Shown in pieces: positions 58,701-64,000 of a stretch of 64,000 nt of DNA (its first letter is position 1; the number at the start of each line of letters is the position of its first letter). The stretch comes from Solea solea (taxonomy: Eukaryota; Chordata; Actinopteri; Pleuronectiformes; Soleidae). Made by a program: the position numbers and the translations under genes. The notes below the pieces were generated by a model. The model saw only the letters and a program-made list of their open reading frames with translations, searched no databases and had not been told where the DNA came from. The stretch spans positions 3,135,139-3,199,138 of the forward strand of contig NC_081154.1 of NCBI RefSeq assembly GCF_958295425.1, written 5' to 3'.

Positions 58701-61041
58701 TGGAGGCACCAGTGGAGTCTGAAGTAGCAGAGAATAAACAAGAGGTGGCTGAACAGCCTGCAGATCTGGTTGCTCCTGCCCCAGTCAGAAGGGAAAGAGG
58801 AAAGAAAACTGAAGCCACAGCACCACCCGCAGTTAGAAAGACGAGAAACGGAAAGAACGCTGATGTCACAGAGGAAGAAAGTGCCCCCCAGCCTTCTAAA
58901 GTTGCAGTTCAGCCGAAAAGGGGAAGAAATGCCAAAAAAGTTTCTGATGATCCAGCTGAAATGGTGCCAGAGGCTGCTCCTGAAACGCCTAAGAGCAAAC
59001 AGATATCCACAGTAGACGTCAACCTTACTGTAAATGATGGTGCAGCACCTGAGGAAATAGCTGTCTCAAAGCCCAAGAGAGGAAGAAAAACTAAACAACC
59101 CGAAGCCACTCGGTCTGTGCCAGAAAAGCAAGATGATCCTTGTGCTCACAGTGATGGTGTTTCCCAAGCTGCCATTGATGAAGGTATGTAATGTATACTC
59201 ATTTCAAGGAGAGCTGTCCTTTTCACATTTTGATGTCCTATTTAATGTACTGTAATTTAAAACTTTGAGTTAACCTTGTCTCCATTTTGCTCTGTGTTTC
59301 TGTAGTTGCACCTGAAGTCTGCACTGACGTGCTGGAGGTTATGCCCCCAACAACTGATGAGACCAAATCATCAGCAGATGTCCAGGAGACTGTTCCCCAG
59401 GCACCTGAAACCGAGAGCTTACCCCAAGTGGACACTGAAGCAAATGCAGCCGTTGTCCAGAAAAAATCTCTTCGCGGTCGCAAAGCAAAATTGCCAGAAT
59501 CCAAACCGGAGGAAACGGACCTTTCAGAAGAGCCTGTTGTCGCTGCTCCGGTAAGAGGAAGAAAAGGGAAGAAAACTGAAGCAACTGCACCACCTGCTGT
59601 CAGACAGACGAGAACCAGAAATGCAAAATCCCAAGAAAGCACCTGTGATGATAAACCTGAAATTGCCCCAGAGGTATGTGTGGAACCACAACCCATGGCT
59701 GAGACATCCCCTGAAGAGGCTCTGGTAAATAACAATCAGAAAGAAAGTGAATCCACTGTTGAAGAAGCTGCTGTGAAGCCCAAGCGAGGGAGGAAAGCTA
59801 AACAAACGCCTGTAGAGACATCTCAACCAGAGATGGAGAAAACTGAAGTCGTGGCTGATGAGCAGATAATAGCAGATCCTCCACAGCCCATTCCCATTGC
59901 TGTAAAGCCCACTAGAGGAAGAAAGGCAAAACCTGATGCTGTTAAACAAAATGGAGTTGCAGAAGTGACAGCTGTTACCGAGGAGACCAAGCAGGTGTCT
60001 CAACTCCCAGCCAGGGCTAAGAGGGGAAGAAAGGCAAAACTGGAAGAAGAGGAGAAAGAAATCGAGACTTCTGATGTACAAGAGCCAGTTAAAAAATTAA
60101 GAAAAAACATCAAAGTGGAACAAGACAACATAAAATCAATGGGAGAAGAAATAGTTGAAATGGCTATCCCTCTAAAGGCTGAAGCTTCATCTGTTCCTGA
60201 ACCACAGGAGATGAGTGAACAGGTCATTGTAACTGCAAAACCCAAGAGAGAAAGAAAATCCAAGCAATGCACTGAGAGTGAAGCCACTGAGGACCAAGAG
60301 GTGCCTGCTGTCAAGTCCACAGAGAAACCTAAACGGGGCAGGAGAGGAAAAGAAACCGCTGAAGTGGATGTGGCTACTGTTGACGCACCAGAGGCGGAAT
60401 CTGACAATCTGCCAGAGGCTCAAGAGAAAAACGCTGAGCCAGATGCTCCCGTCATTAAGACTACTCGGGGAAGAGGGGTGAAAACATCTGTGAAAAGTGA
60501 GGATTCACAAGTCGTTCCAGCTAAGAGAACGCGCAGAGGTGCCGCTCCTCCTCTTGAGGATGTCAACCCAGAACCCACTGTCCAGGATTCATCAGTTCCA
60601 GCATCAGTCGAACCCGTCAAGAGGGGAAGACGGGTGGCATCGGCGAAACCCGCAGCAAAGGAAACACAAGTGAGCAGTGACCAGGCAAGTCTTTCTGAAG
60701 ATTTAAATGGTAAGGCTGAAGAAGAAGACGCCAAAATGACCAAAAGATCTGTGCGGTGGAAACCGCAATTGGAAGTCTTTCCAGTCCCAAAAGTAACGCC
60801 AGTGAAGTCCGCTCGAGGCAGGAAGTCAAAACTTGTTGAAGCTGAAAGCAAAATCGATGCAGACAAAGCTCAAGATAAGAATCTCTCGGACGAAGTTGTC
60901 GAAGCTCAGCCCATCAAGAGAGCCAGGCGGGGGGCAAAGGTGGCTGATGAGTTGGAGTCCTCAAGCACGGTGGAACCTCAGAAAGGTGCTGAAGCCGAGA
61001 CGCCGCTGAAAACCCGAAGAGGAAGATCTGCCAAGAAATAA
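51721..61041 (+). CDS. mki67: Proliferation marker protein Ki-67 (14 coding exons, whole gene span)
   Basis: Ki-67 coats mitotic chromosomes as a surfactant-like layer and organises perinucleolar heterochromatin. Fourteen exons join to 5424 nt (1807 codons plus TAA), all GT-AG and in frame. Residues about 5-100 form an FHA domain ([33 protein letters not shown]), which matches the Ki-67 family closely. Residues 390-420 hold the PP1-docking block [17 protein letters not shown], shared with RepoMan. Residues about 662-785 match the conserved Ki-67 segment SWANIVKFG ... STGHANSP ... VGKAH ... [14 protein letters not shown]. Degenerate Ki-67 repeats ([18 protein letters not shown]) lie near 883 and 923. 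The last 700 residues are rich in Glu/Ala/Pro with many PKRGRK-type basic motifs, as in the chromatin-binding LR region. The protein is shorter than the human one (over 3000 residues) because it has far fewer Ki-67 repeats. Confidence 0.95.
51810..53802 (+). other. mki67: mki67 intron after coding exon 1 (2.0 kb)
   Basis: It contains a dispersed repeat fragment (52230-52365, ending accactgagctaccatggccc), a short L2-type 3' tail (aagtcgctttggataaaagc at about 52559-52579) and a long (TA)n/(TATG)n tract. No extra exon is seen. Confidence 0.7.
52590..52749 (+). repeat. (TA)n / (TATG)n microsatellite after an L2-type tail
   Basis: About 160 bp of ta and tatg repeats directly after an L2-like 3' end, suggesting growth from the LINE's terminal simple repeat. 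Confidence 0.88.
53803..53884 (+). CDS. mki67: mki67 coding exon 2: FHA domain
   Basis: It encodes [18 protein letters not shown] and following residues, including the FHA Ser...His core, and ends NENKE. The acceptor is gtgttccaacag and the donor gtaaat. Confidence 0.95.
54041..54156 (+). CDS. mki67: mki67 coding exon 3: FHA domain
   Basis: It encodes [16 protein letters not shown] through [14 protein letters not shown]. The phosphopeptide-loop asparagine region and the terminal FHA strands are present. The acceptor is ctcttccag and the donor gtatgt. Confidence 0.95.
54245..54314 (+). CDS. mki67: mki67 coding exon 4 (residues 97-119)
   Basis: It encodes [16 protein letters not shown] and a short basic tail. 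The acceptor is tttttgtcattttag and the donor gtaatt. Confidence 0.9.
54403..54478 (+). CDS. mki67: mki67 coding exon 5 (residues 120-144)
   Basis: A small exon encoding [18 protein letters not shown] to VFT, with no known domain. The acceptor is tttttacatctag and the donor gtgaga. Both neighbouring exons join in frame only if it is included. Confidence 0.88.
54694..55362 (+). CDS. mki67: mki67 coding exon 6 (residues 145-367)
   Basis: A low-complexity Ser/Thr/Pro/Lys-rich region with repeated TP sites ([39 protein letters not shown]). These fit CDK-type phosphorylation. The acceptor is ttgattgaaag and the donor gtaaat. Confidence 0.93.
55478..55710 (+). CDS. mki67: mki67 coding exon 7: PP1-docking region (residues 368-445)
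   Basis: The RVSF motif is encoded at 55552-55563 (residues 393-396) within [17 protein letters not shown], followed by PPNSPLRKG. This is the PP1-gamma-recruiting block shared by Ki-67 and RepoMan. Together with the FHA domain it identifies Ki-67, because RepoMan has no FHA domain. Confidence 0.96.
55802..56450 (+). CDS. mki67: mki67 coding exon 8: SPKK-type tandem repeat region (residues 446-661)
   Basis: Five full 17-residue units and one partial unit of the form [17 protein letters not shown] lie at 55862-56143. They are followed by TP-rich sequence and a basic end ([14 protein letters not shown]). The donor is gtatgt. The SPKK-like motifs resemble DNA minor-groove binders of histone H1 tails and are also CDK sites. 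Confidence 0.93.
55862..56143 (+). repeat. 51-bp coding minisatellite in mki67 exon 8
   Basis: Five full units of 51 bp (55862-56116) plus a 27-bp partial, each encoding KK(S/T)PKS(K/R)(S/T)PSPKAASPG. The middle three units are almost identical at the DNA level, suggesting recent expansion. Confidence 0.93.
56644..56759 (+). CDS. mki67: mki67 coding exon 9: conserved SWANIVKFG block (residues 662-700)
   Basis: It encodes [15 protein letters not shown] and a basic stretch ending KAVPKMQ. The human protein has a near-identical SWADVVKLG element at the same relative place. The acceptor is tctttcatttcag and the donor gtaaag. Confidence 0.93.
57123..57300 (+). CDS. mki67: mki67 coding exon 10: conserved STGHANSP block
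   Basis: It encodes [19 protein letters not shown] and ends KMDEDLT plus one base, closely matching the Ki-67 family. The acceptor is tttttccag and the donor gtaata. Confidence 0.94.
57398..57538 (+). CDS. mki67: mki67 coding exon 11: [10 protein letters not shown] block (residues 760-806)
   Basis: It begins [17 protein letters not shown], matching the Ki-67 element that precedes the repeat region. It ends NTPEEP plus one base; the donor is gtacag. Confidence 0.93.
57703..58311 (+). CDS. mki67: mki67 coding exon 12: degenerate Ki-67 repeats (residues 807-1009)
   Basis: Two units about 40 residues apart share the pattern (L/F)(T/S)GVKRI-(M/F)-TP...EPVEDL-GKL, with GVKRI at residues 883 and 923. 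A third, weaker one reads [11 protein letters not shown]. In mammals the Ki-67 repeat is about 120 residues and occurs many times; only this short form is seen here. Confidence 0.92.
58524..59183 (+). CDS. mki67: mki67 coding exon 13: acidic region with basic PKRGRK motifs
   Basis: Glu/Ala/Val-rich sequence with basic motifs [11 protein letters not shown] and [11 protein letters not shown], and a block [17 protein letters not shown] that recurs in the next exon. The acceptor is ttttcattttag and the donor gtatgt. Confidence 0.92.
59306..61041 (+). CDS. mki67: mki67 coding exon 14: C-terminal chromatin-binding region and stop
   Basis: An exon of 1736 coding bases with about a dozen basic AT-hook-like motifs ([66 protein letters not shown]) spaced by acidic linkers. 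It ends RRGRSAKK and TAA 61039-61041. This is the equivalent of the LR domain that binds chromatin. The motifs lack the GRP proline of a strict AT-hook. Confidence 0.94.
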
Positions 61042-61300
61042 CTTGTATATATATTCTTAATCACAAGGACTTTCTTGATTTATGTTTTATATTTTAAATT
61101 TTATGGCATTTAGAGAGTAGTTTTATAGACCTATAATTGAAGCACTCATTTGTTCCCCCCCCTCTCCTTTGCTTCAAAATGCAGGGAATCTTAATCATTA
61201 TTTTATGGCAAGTTGTATGTTGTTAATTTGTTGGAATGTGCAACTGTTGTGTTTGTGGTTGGAAAAAAGTGGTTATTAAATTTTTTATAGACAAACTGGT
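61042..61300 (+). terminator. mki67: mki67 3'UTR and poly(A) signal
   Basis: A short AT-rich 3'UTR. ATTAAA at 61275-61280 is followed by a T/GT-rich stretch (ctggtgttttaatgtc), fitting cleavage near 61.3 kb. Another ATTAAA, with a weaker downstream context, is near 61396. Confidence 0.6.
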
Positions 61301-61773
61301 GTTTTAATGTCTCTTCAATGCATATGTTCAGTGGTTTGAAAGGTAACGCATGTAAATGTTTTACATATTTTGTCAGTTATGTGACCTGAAAGCATTAAAT
61401 GGATAATACATAGGTGTTCAAATTGTGCTTCTCTTGCATTTTAAAGTTAAATAAGATGACTAAATTGTAATCTGTAGTTTAGATTAAACAGACGACTAAT
61501 TGAGTGAAACATTTACATTTAAACCATAGCAGTACGGTTACTATGGTTACTGGGATCCATTTTAACCCGTTTGAAAAAAATGTACATCGGAACTGAAATG
61601 CAACGATAGAACAACCCGGATCCTTTTAGGAGACGGACTGTGGGCAAACGTTTGGTTAACGCTGGAGGGAGATTTGAGAGGCGCGTGCAGCACAGTCGGC
61701 CGCAAACTTGTCTGAGGACATTTCGTGCTCTATTTTCCTCCGTTAAAGTTATATTGTTTTATCTCTCGGCATC
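61301..61773 (+). promoter_or_regulatory. tut1: mki67-tut1 intergenic region and tut1 promoter/leader
   Basis: About 480 bp separate the mki67 poly(A) signal from the tut1 ATG, so the tut1 promoter must lie here. A partial direct repeat ggttactatggttact (61536-61551) resembles a degenerate RFX X-box. No TATA box is seen. Confidence 0.4.
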
Positions 61774-61849
61774 ATGGAGTCAAACAGTGACATTAAAACG
61801 ACACCGAAAGGCTTTCACTGTACACTCTGCAATGTCAGTTTACCGAACC
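61774..61849 (+). CDS. tut1: tut1 coding exon 1: first half of the C2H2 finger (residues 1-25)
   Basis: It encodes [19 protein letters not shown] through NVSLPN plus one base; the donor is gtaagt. Reading through the donor gives only a short spurious ORF. Confidence 0.93.
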
Positions 61850-63833
61850 GTAAGTAACGTTAAGCTAACCGAGCGTCACGCGGGTAATTTACGAACATCT
61901 GAGGAAAACTTTGTGATGGACTAGAAAAATCATGTTCCCTTGTCTTGAAACGATTTGTCATGATATTTTTTTGTTCCCGTGTCAGCTTTGCTCACATTTT
62001 CATGTCCTACAGTTCCTAGTCTGGAGCAGCACGTGAAGGGGCGCAAACACCAGACACTGAGCACTGTGCGACACTCAAGGAAGACCCAGGAGGAGCACAG
62101 TGTGTTCGTCAGTGGCATCAAGCCTGAAGTCTCTCAGACTGAGTTAGCAGACTACTTCCAGAAGTTTGGCTCAGTCTCAGATGTCATCATGGACAAAGAC
62201 AAGGTCAGGCAGCTCTTAACAATGAGATACAACTACTAGGGCTGCGCTATAACAGGGAAACGTGCATTAATATGTATTGTTCTTCAGTACAGTAAGTCTT
62301 CTCATTTCTCTGTCCATAAACTAGTTTGGTGTTGCAGTATAAGGTGGGGTTTAAGTTGGTGTGCTAGGCTGCCACATTGGAAGCCTAGCACACCAACTGT
62401 CTGTCTCTTTTGTGATGTATATTATATAATATTATTATGTTGATATCATTTATATTTTTTCACTCCATGGTGCAGCCCTAAAAGTTGCTATTAAAACCCT
62501 TACAGTTCCCGTCACTGATGAACCGCAGTGTGTTCTGACTGTGACGTGTCTCTCTGCACTAACAGGGTCTGTACGCCATCGTGCAGTTCAGCGAGAAGGA
62601 GAGTATACAGGCCACCCTCTCCTGTGTCGAGCACCAGATGAAGGGCCTGAAGCTGCGCATCAAACCGAGAGAGAAGAAAGAATTCAAGTTGATTCCCAAG
62701 AAGAGCGTCTCCGACAAACAAGTTCTCGACCGTCTCAAACCTCAACTGTGTCAGTTAGTGTCTGTAAGTAGTTGTACTATATATAACGTTAGGCTTATTA
62801 CAAATTAAGTGAGGTTTTGGGTGTATTGTATGTGTTAGAGAAGCCTTTTTAAAATAGTTTTTTGTGTGTTTTTATAGCGTCACATACATGTATGATATCA
62901 AGGTGGCTTGTCCTTCCTTCTCCTTCAGGTCGATGCACAGATGCAGTTTGTTGTCGAGCGATTTCAGCTCGGAGAAAATGAAAAGAAGACCAGAGGCTTG
63001 CTGGTTCAACTGCTGCAAGAGGTTTTCGTTGAGTTTTTTCCAGGTAACCTGTGCAAACACACACATGCATAGTCATTTTCTGAATTATTGGTTTATAATT
63101 ATCAGTGTGTGAAAGTCTGGTTCTCTCACATTTTTATATTATGTATGTATGTGTGGCAGACAGCCAGATTGTCCCATTTGGTTCATCCGTCAACACTTTC
63201 GGCGTCCACTCCTGCGACTTGGACCTTTTCCTGGACCTGGAAAAAACCAAGATGTTCCAGGCTCATGCCAAGTTCACCACAGAACTGGTCTGATATTTTT
63301 AATAAACCCAGACCATTTATATGCATATATTGGATAGTGGAGAGATGATGTGCATTGAATTTAAATTCTCTTTCCTCGTCTTTTCTCAGGAAAGGGGGGA
63401 GGGCATGTCAGATGACGGTCGCTCCGAGGACTCCATCCTGTCTGACATTGACTTGTCCACGGCTTCACCGGCTGAGGTCCTGGACCTTGTGGCTATGATC
63501 CTGAAGCGCTGTGTCCCCAGCGTGCACAAAGTAAACGTGGTCAGCAGCGCTCGCCTCCCTGTGGTCAAGTTCCATCACCGTGAACTCAATCTTCAAGGGG
63601 ACATCACTTTAAACAACAGGTCAGTCGCTGATTTGCGTAGCAGTTGTATATTTTATCTTTATATGTTCAGCAGAATAACTGTTTTTCTGTTTTTTTCCCC
63701 CTTAAATCCATGTCCGTCACCAGACTGGCTGTAAGGAACACCCGTTTCCTCCAGCTCTGCTCAGGGATTGAGGACAGACTGAGACCTCTGGTGTACACCA
63801 TCCGCTACTGGGCCAAGCAGAAACAGCTGGCTG
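61774..63833 (+). CDS. tut1: U6 snRNA-specific terminal uridylyltransferase 1 / Star-PAP (5' part, runs off the window)
   Basis: TUT1 adds uridines to the 3' end of U6 snRNA and acts as a speckle-localised poly(A) polymerase on selected mRNAs. Joining 61774-61849, 62013-62203, 62566-62763, 62929-63043, 63160-63287, 63390-63619 and 63724-63833 gives 349 codons in frame. A C2H2 finger has Cys16, Cys19, His32 and His38 (FHCTLC ... EQHVKGRKH). An RRM follows, with RNP2 VFVSGI at 56-61 and RNP1-like GLYAIVQF at 90-97. The nucleotidyltransferase signature [20 protein letters not shown] carries catalytic Asp213 and Asp215. The part seen ends in the helix [18 protein letters not shown]. The start ATG has a strong context (atcATGg) and opens the family-typical short leader before the finger. 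The remaining exons lie beyond 64 kb. Confidence 0.95.
62013..62203 (+). CDS. tut1: tut1 coding exon 2: finger histidines and first half of the RRM
   Basis: It starts [16 protein letters not shown] and ends SDVIMDKDK. It holds RNP2 VFVSGI. The acceptor is catgtcctacag and the donor gtcagg. Confidence 0.94.
62566..62763 (+). CDS. tut1: tut1 coding exon 3: second half of the RRM (residues 90-155)
   Basis: It starts [16 protein letters not shown] (RNP1) and ends [10 protein letters not shown]. The acceptor is gcactaacag and the donor gtaagt. Confidence 0.94.
62929..63043 (+). CDS. tut1: tut1 coding exon 4: linker into the catalytic palm
   Basis: It encodes [20 protein letters not shown] through [11 protein letters not shown] plus one base; the donor is gtaacc. 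Confidence 0.93.
63160..63287 (+). CDS. tut1: tut1 coding exon 5: nucleotidyltransferase active site
   Basis: It encodes [20 protein letters not shown] and continues LDLFLDLEK. Asp213 and Asp215 form the first two members of the catalytic triad. The donor gtctga is weak apart from GT, but the frame and homology require it. Confidence 0.94.
63390..63619 (+). CDS. tut1: tut1 coding exon 6: insert and palm continuation
   Basis: It begins with an acidic linker ([20 protein letters not shown]) followed by [14 protein letters not shown] and the strand [10 protein letters not shown]. The human protein has a longer proline-rich insert at this point; here it is short and acidic. The donor is gtcagt. 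Confidence 0.92.
63724..63833 (+). CDS. tut1: tut1 coding exon 7: fingers-domain helix, last exon in the window
   Basis: It encodes [20 protein letters not shown] and [14 protein letters not shown] plus one base; the donor is gtaaaa. The downstream 63834-64000 is intron. Confidence 0.92.
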
Positions 63834-64000
63834 GTAAAATAAAATGACTTGTATCACAGCGAGACATTTCATTGTTTGCTCAACAGATGTCACTAGAACA
63901 TCAGTATTTCTTTGTGATGTTGGGATCTAGTGGAGGCAGCACTCGTATATATTCCTATTAGTATTTTTATGTTGTAATGTTACGGACAGACTGTCCTGAT

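Noticed and set aside
61536..61551. RFX X-box upstream of tut1
   Set aside because: ggttactatggttact departs from the palindromic consensus in the right half; mentioned only as a weak resemblance.

Overview
The window is vertebrate nuclear DNA, almost certainly from a teleost fish. It has intron-rich genes with GT-AG splice sites, many CA/GT, TAA, TA and poly-C microsatellites, several short foldback DNA elements of fish type, a tRNA-headed SINE-like element and an L2-type LINE tail. A 200-bp run of N (22117-22316) marks an assembly gap. Three protein-coding genes were rebuilt by joining exons at GT-AG junctions. All three lie on the + strand.

(1) rara, retinoic acid receptor alpha, isoform-2 form. 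It has eight coding exons from 10480 to 46575, giving 455 codons. The first coding exon encodes the alpha-2-type A region and is followed by a 20-kb intron. The other seven exons encode the shared B-F regions: both C4 zinc fingers, the ligand-binding domain and a Ser/Pro-rich tail. The three residues that separate alpha from beta and gamma ligand pockets (Ser231, Ile269, Val394) are all of alpha type, and the A region and tail look most like the teleost 'a' ohnolog. A perfect DR5 retinoic acid response element lies 1.4 kb upstream of the start codon (9093-9109), as expected for a self-inducible alpha-2/P2 promoter. No alpha-1 A-region exon was found, so the P1 promoter probably lies left of this window.

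(2) mki67, proliferation marker Ki-67. It has a non-coding first exon near 51.2-51.3 kb and 14 coding exons from 51721 to 61041, giving 1807 codons. It carries an N-terminal FHA domain, an RVSF-type PP1-docking motif, a conserved block ending in EMFKTPV, two or three degenerate Ki-67 repeats, and a long C-terminal third full of PKRGRK-like basic motifs. The upstream DNA has CCAAT, GC-box, E2F-like and CHR-like sites, the usual kit of a cell-cycle (DREAM/MuvB) promoter.

(3) tut1, U6 snRNA-specific terminal uridylyltransferase / speckle-targeted poly(A) polymerase. It is 5'-complete and 3'-truncated by the window edge, with seven coding exons (61774-63833, 349 codons). It shows a C2H2 finger, an RRM and the first part of the nucleotidyltransferase palm with catalytic Asp213 and Asp215.

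The layout is: 1-9 kb non-coding with small transposons; 9-10.5 kb rara P2 promoter and GC-rich leader; 10.7-45 kb rara introns, rich in repeats; 45-46.6 kb a compact cluster of ligand-binding-domain exons; 46.6-49.1 kb probable rara 3'UTR; 49.2-50.7 kb repeats; 50.8-61.3 kb mki67; 61.3-64 kb tut1. The genes are not an operon and have unrelated jobs: transcriptional control by retinoic acid, mitotic chromosome surface and heterochromatin organisation, and U6 RNA 3'-end modification. I found no clearly novel system. The most useful signals are the DR5 element with a degenerate second DR5 34 bp away, the loss of the PKA serine in rara, the coding minisatellite and internal duplication in mki67, and a large inverted repeat in rara intron 3.
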